A stretch of 64,000 nucleotides of DNA from Sphingomonas sanxanigenens DSM 19645 = NX02 (GCF_000512205.2 NZ_CP006644.1:2660520-2724519), one strand, 5' to 3'; shown: positions 16,563 to 26,133, counted from the stretch's first letter. Notes: generated by a model not told the origin, from the sequence alone. Translations and numbers: made by a program.

Positions 16563-18023
16563 ATGTCAACGAACGCCGAAAGAGCTGACGCCGCCGCCCT
16601 CGTTGCCGAGCTCGAGCGGCTCTATTCTACAGCCGTCGATCGGCTGCGCGATGCATTGGCGGATTTCATCGCCAATGGCGTTCGCCCTACGGCGGAACAG
16701 CGCCGCGACGGCAGCTTCGCCTATCCTGAGATCCGCATCCGTTTTCAGGGCGACAACGGCCTTGTCGTGCCGCCGAGATCCTATGGCCGGCTGGTGACGC
16801 CCGGGGAATATGCGATCAGCGTCACCCGCCCTGCCCTGTTCGCCGATTATCTGATCGAGCAGCTGGAACTGCTGATCGAGGATTATGGCGTCACTGTCGA
16901 GGTCCGACCCGGCCGGCAGGAAATCCCCTTCCCCTACGTGCTCGATCCGGGCCACGATCTCTCGCTCGAGGGGATCAGCGCGCTGGACCTCGCCCGCTGG
17001 TTCCCGGCGACCGAGCTGGCGCATATCGGCGATGAGATTGCCGACGGCACGATGCTCGCGGGCGATCAGCCGCGGCCGCTGGCGCTGTTCGACGGCCTGC
17101 GCACCGATTTCTCGCTCGCGCGGCTGCGCCACTACACCGGCACCCCGTCCGAGCATGTCCAGCGCTATATCCTGTTCACCAACTACCACCGCTATGTGGA
17201 CGAGTTCGTCCGCTGGGCGTGCGACCAGCTTCAGGATCCCGATACGCCCTATACCGCGCTGTCGGGCGCCGGCGGGCTGATGGTGACCGCGGACACCAGC
17301 GATCCCGAGCGTGTGGTGGCGGACAGCGCGTGGCGCCGGCACCAGATGCCCGCTTACCATCTGATCGCACCCGACCGCACCGGCATCACGCTGGTCAATA
17401 TCGGCGTCGGCCCGTCCAACGCGAAGACGATCACCGACCATCTGGCGGTCGTCCGCCCCGAAGCCTGGCTGATGATCGGCCACTGCGGCGGACTGCGCCC
17501 CAGCCAGCGCATCGGCGACTATGTGCTGGCGCACGCCTATCTGCGTGACGATCATGTGCTCGACGATGTGCTGCCGCCGGAGATCCCGGTGCCGGCGATC
17601 GCCGAGGTTCAGCTGGCACTTGCGCATGCCGCGGAGATCGTCTCGGGCGAAACGCAGGACGCGCTCAAGCGCCGGTTGCGCACGGGCACCATCGTCACCA
17701 CCGATGATCGCAACTGGGAATTGCGCTACAGCCGCTCGGCGCTGCGCTTCTCGCAGTCGCGCGCGGTCGGCATCGACATGGAATCGGCGACGATCGCGGC
17801 GCAGGGCTATCGCTTCCGCGTTCCCTACGGCACCCTGTTGTGCGTGTCGGACAAGCCGCTGCACGGCGAGCTCAAGCTGCCGGGTCAGGCCAACCGCTTC
17901 TACGAGCGGGCGATCAACGAACATATGCTGATCGGCATCGAGGCCTGCGAGCAGCTCCGCCGCGAAGGTGCCAAGCTGCACAGCCGCAAGCTGCGCGCGT
18001 TCAACGAGCCGCCGTTCCGCTGA
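16563..18023 (+). CDS. amn: AMP nucleosidase
   Basis: A 486-aa enzyme that hydrolyses AMP to adenine and ribose 5-phosphate in purine turnover. The N-terminal AMP nucleosidase domain (about 1-170) is recognisable by FAYPEIRIRF and the PRSYGRLVTPGEYAISVTRP block. A nucleoside-phosphorylase-type catalytic domain (about 240-480) has NIGVGPSNAKTITDHLAVVRP, GHCGGLR and GIDMESATIAAQGYRF. Length matches the family. The ATG at 16563 is used; the frame also opens with TTG three bases earlier. Confidence 0.92.
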   Translation: MSTNAERADAAALVAELERLYSTAVDRLRDALADFIANGVRPTAEQRRDGSFAYPEIRIRFQGDNGLVVPPRSYGRLVTPGEYAISVTRPALFADYLIEQLELLIEDYGVTVEVRPGRQEIPFPYVLDPGHDLSLEGISALDLARWFPATELAHIGDEIADGTMLAGDQPRPLALFDGLRTDFSLARLRHYTGTPSEHVQRYILFTNYHRYVDEFVRWACDQLQDPDTPYTALSGAGGLMVTADTSDPERVVADSAWRRHQMPAYHLIAPDRTGITLVNIGVGPSNAKTITDHLAVVRPEAWLMIGHCGGLRPSQRIGDYVLAHAYLRDDHVLDDVLPPEIPVPAIAEVQLALAHAAEIVSGETQDALKRRLRTGTIVTTDDRNWELRYSRSALRFSQSRAVGIDMESATIAAQGYRFRVPYGTLLCVSDKPLHGELKLPGQANRFYERAINEHMLIGIEACEQLRREGAKLHSRKLRAFNEPPFR

Positions 18024-18108
18024 TCGGTGATGCCCCGGGCCTGCCTCCGCGCAGCCCTGGCATTCCCCCGAAAATGCCCCAGCGGAGCCCCGCCGGGCGG
18101 ACGAATCG

Positions 18109-19227
18109 TCAGATTGCAACCGGCTGCGGCAGCGTGGCGCGCGCCGCGTCTTCGGCGCGGCGGATGATCGCCCCGGCCGCCAGATCCCCCGGTCCGGCCT
18201 GCGCGACACCGATCCGGATGCCGTCGACGATATGGCCTTGGCCGGTGAGCGTGGTGCGCATGCGTTCCGTCACCACCGCGGCGCCGGCAACGTCGGTATC
18301 GATCAGCACCACGCAGAATGCGCCATTGCCGAGATGGCCGAACACATCCTCCTCGCGGATGACGGCGCTCAGCGTATCCGCCACAGCGGAAAGCCGGCGT
18401 TGCGCGGCCTGTTGATTGAGCCCGGTCAGGGTTCCGCCGACGTCCAGCAGCAGCAGGGTCATCGGTCGCCGGCGGCGGCGGGCATTGGCGAGCGGCGGCA
18501 ATATCGCCTGCTCGAGGCCGCGGCGGTTGAACAGCCCGGTCAGGGCGTCGCGCGTCACCATCACCTGCAGGCGATCGTTGAGGTCGGATGCGATGAGCAG
18601 CATCGCCGCGATGCCCGCCGCGACATAGGCGAAAGGCATGGTGATGAACAATGCATTGGTCCTGAGCGCGGCGCGCGCCAGATCATGCGGCCCATCGATC
18701 TGGAGCCAGACCGCGGCCAGACCGATCTCGCAGGCGGCGAACAGCAGCGTTGCGCCGACCGCGGCATATTCGGCGAAGTTCGCCTTCCGGTCGCGCGGGC
18801 GGATGACCATCGCCCCGAGCAGGAACATCGATGCCGAAAACAGGTTCACCGGCGCGCCACGCAGCGCGATGCTGCGCGGCTCCATCAGGAACATCCCCCA
18901 TGCGGCGAGCCCCATGACCGCCAGCGCAGCCGCCAGCATCCACAGGATCGGCGGTTGGCGCTTGGCGCGGCGAAAAAAGCCCAGCGCCACCAGCATGCTG
19001 TCACATACGGTCAGCAGCCCGGTAAGCATCAGCATCCAGCCGCCTTCGGGCGTGTCGCGCGACGAGAGCGCGTTGATCAGCCACAGCACGGTCTCGCCCG
19101 CGCCGGCGGCGGCCCAGAACAGCGCGTAGGGCATGCGGCCGAAGATGAACCAGCCCACCACCAGCGACCCGGACAGCACGGCCGTGATCGCAAGCAGCAG
19201 CGTGAAGCCGCTGATACCGATGCTCAT
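18109..19227 (-). CDS. Membrane protein with degenerate GGDEF domain (paralogue A)
   Basis: A 372-aa protein with about six transmembrane helices (residues 8-205) and a C-terminal GGDEF-fold domain (about 215-365) entered through VTRDALTGLFNRRG. The catalytic motif is replaced by GNGAF, so diguanylate cyclase activity is unlikely. The upstream inhibitory-site motif RxxD (REED, exactly five residues before the GGDEF position) is intact, so it may bind c-di-GMP as a receptor. A close paralogue lies directly upstream in the same orientation. The start at 19227 is used because it places the first transmembrane helix near the N-terminus. Confidence 0.8.
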   Translation of the reverse strand: MSIGISGFTLLLAITAVLSGSLVVGWFIFGRMPYALFWAAAGAGETVLWLINALSSRDTPEGGWMLMLTGLLTVCDSMLVALGFFRRAKRQPPILWMLAAALAVMGLAAWGMFLMEPRSIALRGAPVNLFSASMFLLGAMVIRPRDRKANFAEYAAVGATLLFAACEIGLAAVWLQIDGPHDLARAALRTNALFITMPFAYVAAGIAAMLLIASDLNDRLQVMVTRDALTGLFNRRGLEQAILPPLANARRRRRPMTLLLLDVGGTLTGLNQQAAQRRLSAVADTLSAVIREEDVFGHLGNGAFCVVLIDTDVAGAAVVTERMRTTLTGQGHIVDGIRIGVAQAGPGDLAAGAIIRRAEDAARATLPQPVAI

Positions 19228-19284
19228 GGCCGGTGCACCACCTGCAGCGTCGCGCACGCCGGCGCAGACATGCGGGTCACACCG

Positions 19285-20433
19285 TCAGGCCGCAATCCGG
19301 ATCCGGGCCACCGTCGAATCCGAACCATTCTCGCCGGTCATCTCGCGCTCGGCGCGATCGAGCAGCAGGCTGAACGCGAAATCCTCCGATCGCAGCTGCG
19401 CGACGCCCCAGCTGATCTTCAGCGAACGCCCAGCGGCGGCCGAAGCGGCCACAGCCGCCCCGGCCTGACGTGCGATCACCAGCGCCTGCTGGAGGCGCGT
19501 ATCCCCCAACAGCAGGCAGAAGCGCGTCGGCCCCAGCCGTGCGAACACATCTTCCTCGCGGATCAGCGCGTTGAGCTGATCGGCAGCGCCCACCAGCAGC
19601 TGGTTGAGAACGGCGCGCGACGGACCGCCGCGCTGCGCACGCACACCGTGCAGATCGATCAGCACGACCGACAGCGGCAGGCGGCGGCGCCGCGAATTCG
19701 CCATCGCGGCGACCGCGGCCTGATCCAGCCCGCGGCGGTTGAGCGCACCCGTTTCCAGATCGCGCGTCGTCAGCGCCTCGAGGCGGTGTGCCAGATCGGC
19801 GACGAGCAGCATCACCGCGCTGATGCCCAGCGCGACATAGGAGGCCGGCATGCCGATGCCGAGCACCAGACGATAGGTGTTGGCGGCCGGCGCGACACCT
19901 TCCGACCCAAAGCCCAGCGCGCTGCCGGCAACGGCCATTTCGAACAGCGCGAACACCGTCGCGACCGCAGCGGTAGCGATCTCCATCGGCTGCGCGCGGC
20001 GGCCGTTGGAGAGGAGCGCACCGACCGCGACCAGGAACAGCGCACCGCAGCCCGCGTTGGCGATGAATGCGCGCCAAGCGGCGTCGTGCAGATCGGCGAC
20101 GACATAGCTGACCGCCGCGAACACGATGAGGTTGCCCGTAACCCACAGGCCGATCCGCGGCTTCAGCCCCGCACGCTGGCGGAAGGCGATCGCGATCAGG
20201 CTGCTGTTCATCACCACGAGCTGCGTGGTGATGATGCTGGGAAGCGGCGATTCGGGAAAGGCGAGACGGCCGATGATTGCGATCGTCCACTGGAGCATGG
20301 CGCCGCCCGCCGCGAGCGTCCAGAACAGCGAATATTGATGGCGGCCGAAACAGAACCAGGCGATCGACATCGCGACGAACAGCGCGATACTGGTTGCAAG
20401 CAGGACGCAGATGGTGATCAGCTCAAGATTCAT
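19285..20433 (-). CDS. Membrane protein with degenerate GGDEF domain (paralogue B)
   Basis: A 382-aa protein with the same architecture as its downstream neighbour: about six transmembrane helices (residues 5-210) and a C-terminal GGDEF-fold domain entered through TTRDLETGALNRRG. The GGDEF signature is replaced by GPTRF, while REED is retained five residues before it as a candidate c-di-GMP I-site. The ATG at 20433 follows GGGGATCGC. The gap to paralogue A is 57 bp, so they are probably co-transcribed and arose by tandem duplication. Confidence 0.8.
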   Translation of the reverse strand: MNLELITICVLLATSIALFVAMSIAWFCFGRHQYSLFWTLAAGGAMLQWTIAIIGRLAFPESPLPSIITTQLVVMNSSLIAIAFRQRAGLKPRIGLWVTGNLIVFAAVSYVVADLHDAAWRAFIANAGCGALFLVAVGALLSNGRRAQPMEIATAAVATVFALFEMAVAGSALGFGSEGVAPAANTYRLVLGIGMPASYVALGISAVMLLVADLAHRLEALTTRDLETGALNRRGLDQAAVAAMANSRRRRLPLSVVLIDLHGVRAQRGGPSRAVLNQLLVGAADQLNALIREEDVFARLGPTRFCLLLGDTRLQQALVIARQAGAAVAASAAAGRSLKISWGVAQLRSEDFAFSLLLDRAEREMTGENGSDSTVARIRIAA

Positions 20434-20623
20434 GCGATCCCCGCCGGCCACGGCCGGCGGCCTTCTCCGCCCCTTGTTTCGGTCTGGTTCCCGCCCAGCG
20501 TCGCGGCGTACAACGCTTGAGCGCGCCCAATAGCCGATTCAGCGCAGAATGTCAGCCGTCTCATGCCGTAAACCACGGCGACATGAAAGAATCCCATGAT
20601 TCTCTTGCCGGTGTTGCCGACAA

Positions 20624-22414
20624 TCACCATCCGCAGGTGCGGGCAGCGTTCTGCTCCTTCAACCAGCTCATCAACGGCTCGAAATAAGCGATCATCGCCT
20701 TGCCCGAAATGTCGCGCTCGCCGGTGAAGGCTTCCAGCGCATCGGGCCACGGCTTGGACGCGCCCATTTCGAGCATCGCCTCGAATTTCGCCCCGACATC
20801 CTTGTTGTCGAAGAAGGAACAGCGGTGCAGCGGCCCGGTCCAGCCCGCCTGATCGCAGGCCGCCTTGTAGAACTGGAACTGCAGGATGCGCGCGAGAAAA
20901 TAGCGCGTGTAGGGCACCGATGCGAGGACATGGAACTTGGCGCCGGGGTTGAAGGCGCTCTCGTCGCGGTCGACCGGCGGTGCGACGCCCTGATACTGCA
21001 GCCGCAATGCATCCCAGGCCGCCTGATAGCTGCGATCGTCGATCTGGCCGGCGAACACGCCCCAGCGCCATTTGTCGATCAGCAGGCCGAACGGCAGGAA
21101 GGCGACCTTGTCCATCGCCTGGCGCAGCAGCAGCCCGGTATCCTTGTCCGCCGGCGGCACCCTGGCAGGATCGAGCAGGCCGATGCGGAGCAGATAATCG
21201 GGCGTAATCGACAGCGCGATTGTGTCGCCGATGGCCTCGTGGAAGCCGTCATTGGCGCCGTCGCGGAACAGATAGTCCTGCTTGTTGTAGGCGCGCTGGC
21301 AATAATTATGGCCGAGTTCGTGGTGGATGGTGACGAAATCGTCGCCATTCACCTTGATGCACATCTTGATGCGCAGATCCTCGACATTGTCGAGATCCCA
21401 GGCGGACGGGTGACAGATCACCTCGCGATCGGCGGGCTTCGCGAACTGCGACCGCTGCCAGAAGGTCTCGGGCATGGGTGCGAAGCCGAGCGAGGAAAAG
21501 AAGCCCTCACCGGCCTTCACCATCTTCAGCGCATCATATTTCTTCGCGGCGAGCAGCGCGCTCGTATCATAGCCAATATCTCCCGCCCCCTTCGGCGCGA
21601 CGACATCATAGATGTTGCCCCATTCCTGCGCCCACATATTGCCGAGCAGGTCGGCGCGGATCGGGCCGGTCGCCGGCTGCACCGCATCGCCATATGTCTC
21701 GTTGAGCCTGGCGCGGGTAAAGCAATGCAGCTCGTCATAGAGCGGCTTCACATCCGGCCAGAGCCGGTCGACCAGCCGTGCGAAATCCTCGGGCGGCATG
21801 TCGTAGCGCGCGCGCCACATCGACCCGGCATCCTTGAAGCCGAGCTCGCGCGCGCCCTTGTTGGTCAGGTCGATCATGCGGACATAATCGTCGCGCATCG
21901 GCGCGCCGACATTGTCATGCCAGCTCAGCCACATCTCCTTGAGCTTCGCCGGATCGCGCACCGTGCCCATTTCGGCCTCGATGTCGCTGCCGCTGATCGG
22001 CTTTCCATCGAGCGTGCCCCTGCCGGCACCGTAGATCGCCTTGATCTTGGTGCCGAGCTTGGCGAGTTCGGCCGCTGCCCCGGGCGTCGTCGGGGCAGGA
22101 GACGTGATGCCGCCGCGCAGCGTCTCAAGCTTGCGCCGCGTCTCGTCCGACAGCCCGGCGACCTTTGTGAACTTTGCCGCCTCCTTCGCCTGGCGCACGC
22201 GCATCTCGCTTTCGCGCGTCGCGAACAGCGCAGCGATCGCGTTGGTGTCGTCGGTGATATAGGTCTCGTTGATCCAGTCGACCTGCTGCCTGGAGGTGCT
22301 GAACGCGAGCAGTTCCTTCTCCGACGCTGCGACGAAGGCATCGGCCTCCGCCACGGTCTGCGCGGCGGCCGGCAACGCGGCGGCCAGCGTCAGCAGCGAA
22401 ATCTTGCGATGCAT
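20624..22414 (-). CDS. M2-family peptidyl-dipeptidase (ACE-like zinc metallopeptidase)
   Basis: A 596-aa exported zinc dipeptidase of the angiotensin-converting-enzyme family, which removes C-terminal dipeptides. A short signal peptide (MHRKISLLTLAAALPAAA) directs export to the periplasm. The zinc motif HELGH (within TIHHELGHNYCQRAY) and the third ligand Glu in the DGFHEAIGD segment about 23 residues later are both present. Length fits bacterial M2 enzymes. It stands alone between the GGDEF pair and an alpha/beta hydrolase. Confidence 0.92.
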   Translation of the reverse strand: MHRKISLLTLAAALPAAAQTVAEADAFVAASEKELLAFSTSRQQVDWINETYITDDTNAIAALFATRESEMRVRQAKEAAKFTKVAGLSDETRRKLETLRGGITSPAPTTPGAAAELAKLGTKIKAIYGAGRGTLDGKPISGSDIEAEMGTVRDPAKLKEMWLSWHDNVGAPMRDDYVRMIDLTNKGARELGFKDAGSMWRARYDMPPEDFARLVDRLWPDVKPLYDELHCFTRARLNETYGDAVQPATGPIRADLLGNMWAQEWGNIYDVVAPKGAGDIGYDTSALLAAKKYDALKMVKAGEGFFSSLGFAPMPETFWQRSQFAKPADREVICHPSAWDLDNVEDLRIKMCIKVNGDDFVTIHHELGHNYCQRAYNKQDYLFRDGANDGFHEAIGDTIALSITPDYLLRIGLLDPARVPPADKDTGLLLRQAMDKVAFLPFGLLIDKWRWGVFAGQIDDRSYQAAWDALRLQYQGVAPPVDRDESAFNPGAKFHVLASVPYTRYFLARILQFQFYKAACDQAGWTGPLHRCSFFDNKDVGAKFEAMLEMGASKPWPDALEAFTGERDISGKAMIAYFEPLMSWLKEQNAARTCGW

Positions 22415-22477
22415 GAGAGCGGTCCCCGGGACTGAAGGCTGTGCAGGAGGCGAGATTGAGCCTCGCTCCGTTCTCCG

Positions 22478-23242
22478 TCAAGCGGCGAGGAAGCGGGCGA
22501 TTGCGGCACCCAGCTCGGGCTTGGTCACCGCGCTCATATGGTTGCCCGGAACGATCGCGCGTTCGCCCTGCGGCAGCAGTTCCGCCAGGTCCTGCGCCGA
22601 ACCATTGTCGTCGTCATCGGCGCCGGCGAGCACGAGCAACGGCAGATCGAAGCCGGCGAGCACCTCACGCGGCGTATCGACGAAGCTGTCGAGCAGCCGC
22701 AGCAGCGCGATCGGATCGCCGCCGGTCGTCTTGAGGAAGGCCGCTGCCATGAATTCGGGCGATCCGCGCGGATGCGCATCGAGATCGGTCAGCACGCGGC
22801 GGAAATGATCGGCGCGGTTGCCGGTCGAGGTCAGCCCGGTCAGCCCCATGCCGGAAATGATCGCGCGGCGCGGCGCGGCGCCGCGCGCCAGCATGCGCGC
22901 GATGGTGCGACCGCCCAGCGAATAACCGCCGAGATCATAGTCGGTAAGGCCGAGATGCGCGATCAGCGCGAGACCATCGTCGGCGAGGATGTCGGGCGGA
23001 TAGGCGGCGGGATCATGCGGCTTGCCGCTGCTGCCATGCGCGCGCAGATCCGGCATGATGACGCGGAAGCCTTCGGCAGCGATCGCCGCGGCATGGCCAT
23101 ATCTGATCCAGTTGGTGCGCGCGTCGGAGAAATAGCCGTGGATCAGCACCACCGGCCGCCCCTCGCCCAGTTCGTGCCACGCCAGGTCGACCCCGTCCGG
23201 GGCGGTGAAGCGGTCGGTCACGACCTCGCTGCTGTTCGTCAC
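22478..23242 (-). CDS. Alpha/beta hydrolase
   Basis: A 254-aa cytoplasmic alpha/beta hydrolase. The oxyanion-hole region (VLIHGYFSD), the nucleophile elbow GYSLGG, a candidate acid in LVLAGADDDD and the C-terminal His in PGNHMSAV are in the expected order. The substrate cannot be inferred from the sequence. The next gene begins after a short gap on the same strand. Confidence 0.85.
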   Translation of the reverse strand: MTNSSEVVTDRFTAPDGVDLAWHELGEGRPVVLIHGYFSDARTNWIRYGHAAAIAAEGFRVIMPDLRAHGSSGKPHDPAAYPPDILADDGLALIAHLGLTDYDLGGYSLGGRTIARMLARGAAPRRAIISGMGLTGLTSTGNRADHFRRVLTDLDAHPRGSPEFMAAAFLKTTGGDPIALLRLLDSFVDTPREVLAGFDLPLLVLAGADDDDNGSAQDLAELLPQGERAIVPGNHMSAVTKPELGAAIARFLAA

Positions 23243-23279
23243 GCTGCCATTCCTCGTCCGTTCGTTCCGACCGCGGCGA

Positions 23280-23954
23280 CTAGCCGCGGCGATCGCCGCT
23301 GTCGATCCGGACGCGCGCCGCGAGCCCAGCCCGTACCGACCAGAGGGCGGCGATCAGCGCACCGAGACCGGCGAGTGCCATATCCTTCTGGGCATCCCAC
23401 ATGTCACCCTGCTGGCCGTTATAATCATCGGCCATCGAGGCTGGCGCGGCGAGGCTGATGCCCCATTCGAAAATCTCGTAGAGCCCGCCGGCCGCGAGCA
23501 CGAAGCCGACCGCGAGCGACGCGCTCCAGGCGGCCCCCGCCCCCGCGCGCCGGCAGGCCAGCCCGACGATCGGTGCTACCGCGAGTGCGCCGAAGGCGAA
23601 ATGGACGATGCGATCGTAATTGTTGCGTTCCCAGCCGAGCAGCGCATCGATCGAGACGCCCAACGCCGCCTCGCTCCAAGCATCATAGGGCATGTTGGTG
23701 TAGGTCCAGCGCGCGCCGAACGTGTGGAGTGCAAGAAAGCCGGCGATGCAGCCCAGTTCGGCCGTGCGCAGCGGCCACCGCGCGAGCAGCAGCGGTGCCG
23801 CGATCAGCAGCAGCGCTGTCGGGATATGGTGGAGCGGCGCGGTGCGCGGAAAGGGCTGGTCGATCTGGACGACGAGCAGCAGCGCGGCAAGCGCGATCAG
23901 GATCCAGCGCTGCGCCTTCGGCAGCGCACGCCATGCCTGCAGCCACCCCGCCAT
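23280..23954 (-). CDS. DUF2238 integral membrane protein
   Basis: A 224-aa protein with about six hydrophobic segments. The DUF2238 pattern is visible as HTFGARWTYTNMPYD, then GWERNNYDRIVHFAFG and a late GGLYEIFEWG. The conserved polar residues inside membrane segments suggest a catalytic or ion-handling role, but the family has no settled function. The ATG at 23954 is chosen because it puts the first helix shortly after the start; an upstream in-frame start at 24005 would reach towards asd. Confidence 0.75.
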   Translation of the reverse strand: MAGWLQAWRALPKAQRWILIALAALLLVVQIDQPFPRTAPLHHIPTALLLIAAPLLLARWPLRTAELGCIAGFLALHTFGARWTYTNMPYDAWSEAALGVSIDALLGWERNNYDRIVHFAFGALAVAPIVGLACRRAGAGAAWSASLAVGFVLAAGGLYEIFEWGISLAAPASMADDYNGQQGDMWDAQKDMALAGLGALIAALWSVRAGLAARVRIDSGDRRG

Positions 23955-24012
23955 GTGCCCCCCGGACGCAAAGAAGGGGCCGGGCGACTCCCGCCGCCCG
24001 GCCACGATCTCG

Positions 24013-25041
24013 TCAGGCCGCCTTCTTGAGGTGACGGCGGCCGAGCAGTTCGGCGATCTGCACCGCGTTCAGCGCGGCGCCCTTGCGAAGGTTGTCGCTG
24101 ACGCACCACAGGACGAGCCCGTTGTCGACCGTCGGGTCTTCGCGGACGCGGCTGACGTAGGTCGCGAATTCGCCGACGCATTCGACCGGCGTCACATAGC
24201 CGCCGTCCTCCCGCTTATCGACCAGCATGATGCCCGGCGCCTCGCGCAGGATGCGCTGCGCCTCGGCTGCACTGATCTCTTCCTCGAACTCGATGTTGAT
24301 GGCTTCGGAATGGCCGACGAACACCGGTACGCGGACGCAGGTCGCGACCACCTTCACCTTGGGATCGAGGATCTTCTTGGTCTCGACGACCATCTTCCAC
24401 TCTTCCTTGGTGAAGCCGTCATCGAGGAACTTGTCGATGTGCGGGATCACGTTGAAGGCGATCTGCTTGGTGAACTTCTTCGGTTCGGCCTGGTCGCCGA
24501 CGAAGATGTTGCGGCTCTGCTCGAACAGTTCGTCCATGCCCGCCTTGCCGGCGCCCGAGACCGACTGATAGGTCGAGACGACGACGCGCTTGATCTTCGC
24601 GGCATCGTGCAGCGGCTTGAGCGCCACCACCATCTGCGCGGTCGAGCAGTTCGGATTGGCGATGATGTTGCGCTTGGTATAGCCGTCGATCGCTTCCGGG
24701 TTCACTTCCGGCACGATCAGCGGAACATCCGGGTCCATGCGGTAGAGCGACGAATTGTCGATCACCGTGCAGCCCGCCGCCGCCGCCTTGGGAGCGTAGA
24801 TGGCGGTCGCGTCGGAGCCGATCGCGAACAGCGCGATGTCCCATCCCGCCCAGTCGAAATGCTCGATGTTCTTGACCTTGAGCATGCGACCGGTTTCGCC
24901 GAACTCGATCTCGTCGCCCGTCGAACGCGCGGACGCGACCGCGGCGATCTCGTCGATCGGGAATTCACGCTCGGCAAGGATGTTCAGCATTTCACGGCCG
25001 ACATTGCCGGTCGCGCCGGCGACCACCACGCGGTAGCCCAT
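24013..25041 (-). CDS. asd: Aspartate-semialdehyde dehydrogenase
   Basis: A 342-aa cytoplasmic enzyme reducing aspartyl phosphate to aspartate semialdehyde, feeding lysine, diaminopimelate, threonine and methionine synthesis. The NADP-binding Rossmann motif VVVAGATGNVGREML opens the protein, the catalytic Cys is in NPNCSTAQM, and SVSGAGKAGMDEL follows. The ATG at 25041 has a GGAG ribosome site. Its product is an input to the pathway that uses the dapF product elsewhere in this window. Confidence 0.95.
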   Translation of the reverse strand: MGYRVVVAGATGNVGREMLNILAEREFPIDEIAAVASARSTGDEIEFGETGRMLKVKNIEHFDWAGWDIALFAIGSDATAIYAPKAAAAGCTVIDNSSLYRMDPDVPLIVPEVNPEAIDGYTKRNIIANPNCSTAQMVVALKPLHDAAKIKRVVVSTYQSVSGAGKAGMDELFEQSRNIFVGDQAEPKKFTKQIAFNVIPHIDKFLDDGFTKEEWKMVVETKKILDPKVKVVATCVRVPVFVGHSEAINIEFEEEISAAEAQRILREAPGIMLVDKREDGGYVTPVECVGEFATYVSRVREDPTVDNGLVLWCVSDNLRKGAALNAVQIAELLGRRHLKKAA

Positions 25042-25246
25042 CGCAATCACTCCAGTTCTCAACAAAAAAGGAGCGGGGGCCATAGCGCCATGATCGCAAA
25101 ACGCCAACCCGCTTCCGCGACAGAAGATGTCGTTTGACACCAATATATGGTATCGATGCCGATCGTCGGTTCGTCCGACTCCGCCAAGGTACGGCGCAGC
25201 CAGCAACCGACAGGATGATGGACATGCCTGAACACAGGAGGAGAGG
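25042..25246. promoter_or_regulatory. Divergent promoter region between asd and the DUF2189 gene
   Basis: This 205-bp region is the start point for two divergent genes. It holds an unusually AT-rich patch (25133-25155) with TTGACA at 25134-25139 and an ACCA-ATATA-TGGT inverted repeat at 25139-25151, a possible promoter or operator. The DUF2189 gene has a strong ribosome site, aggaggagagg. No confident -10 box matches the TTGACA. Confidence 0.4.
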
Positions 25247-26059
25247 ATGGTCGCGCTCAGCTTGGACCCGGTACGCACGCCGGCTTTCGATACGATTGCG
25301 GTCCGGAGGATTGGGTCGGAAGATATAAACGCCGCGTTGCGAGACGCCCTCGACGATTTTCGATCCAAACGCGGCGACCTGATCTTCGCAGGCCTGATCT
25401 ATCCGTTCGTCGGCCTCGCCGCCGCCTGGCTGGCGCTGGGCAACGACATCCTGCCCCTGTTGTTCCCGGTCGCCGCCGGCATCTCGCTGCTGGGGCCGCT
25501 CGCCGCGACGGGCTTTTACGAGCTGGCCCGCCGCCGGGAGGCGGGGCTCGAGGCAGGATGGCGGCATTTCTTCGATATCGCGAAGAACCCCGCGCGCGAC
25601 TCGATCGCCGTGGTCGGCACCATCCTGATCGCGCTGTTCGGCGCGTGGCTGGTCGCCGCTGTGCTGATCTACACCGCCTTCATGGGCACGGCGGACCCCG
25701 CATCGCCGGGCGCCTTCCTGTCCGCGCTGTTCGGCACCGCCAATGGCTGGGCGATGATGATCGTCGGCAACCTCGTCGGCCTCGGCTTCGCGATCCTGGC
25801 GTTCGCGATCAGCGCGATCTCGCTGCCGATGCTGGTCGATCGTGACGTCGGTGCGGGCCCGGCGATGCGCGCCTCGATCGAGGCGGTGCGGCGCAATCCG
25901 ATGGTGATGACGCGCTGGGGTCTGACCATCGCCGTGCTGCTGGTCGTCGGATCCCTGCCGTTCTTCCTCGGGCTGGCGGTGGTGCTGCCGGTGCTGGGCT
26001 ATGCGACCTGGCATCTTTACACGCGGGTGGTGGATCGGGAGGCGCTGGCGGCGGTTTAG
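25247..26059 (+). CDS. DUF2189 multi-spanning membrane protein
   Basis: A 270-aa protein of the DUF2189 family. A soluble N-terminal segment (about 1-40) is followed by about six transmembrane helices (45-70, 75-95, 125-150, 170-200 and two between 225 and 260). Conserved-looking short motifs include LAATGFYELARRREAG and ISLPMLVDRDVG. Function is not established. The ATG directly follows a near-perfect AGGAGGAG ribosome site. Confidence 0.8.
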   Translation: MVALSLDPVRTPAFDTIAVRRIGSEDINAALRDALDDFRSKRGDLIFAGLIYPFVGLAAAWLALGNDILPLLFPVAAGISLLGPLAATGFYELARRREAGLEAGWRHFFDIAKNPARDSIAVVGTILIALFGAWLVAAVLIYTAFMGTADPASPGAFLSALFGTANGWAMMIVGNLVGLGFAILAFAISAISLPMLVDRDVGAGPAMRASIEAVRRNPMVMTRWGLTIAVLLVVGSLPFFLGLAVVLPVLGYATWHLYTRVVDREALAAV

Positions 26060-26095
26060 AGGCGTCCCGCCCGCCCCCTCCCCATCCTCCTTGTT

Positions 26096-26133
26096 CTCCG
26101 TTCGCCCGCAGCGACGTCGAGGGGCGAACGGAG
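26096..26133. repeat. Perfect 12-bp palindrome, likely dispersed repeat and bidirectional terminator
   Basis: The arms ctccgttcgccc and gggcgaacggag flank a 14-nt loop (gcagcgacgtcgag) between convergent genes. The pattern resembles the dispersed palindromes common in sphingomonad genomes; that comparison is from memory. Confidence 0.7.

Noticed and set aside
18109-20433. Active diguanylate cyclases
   Set aside because: Neither protein has a GGDEF or GGEEF motif, so enzymatic activity is not supported.
18232-20520. A 762-residue plus-strand frame opposite the two GGDEF genes
   Set aside because: Low-complexity Gln/His/Arg/Asp content and no recognisable motif; the minus-strand genes have clear membrane helices and a GGDEF fold.
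25134-25162. Sigma-70 promoter from the TTGACA at 25134
   Set aside because: The -35 box is perfect but the position 17 bp downstream (tgccga) is not a -10 box. Kept only as an AT-rich regulatory region.
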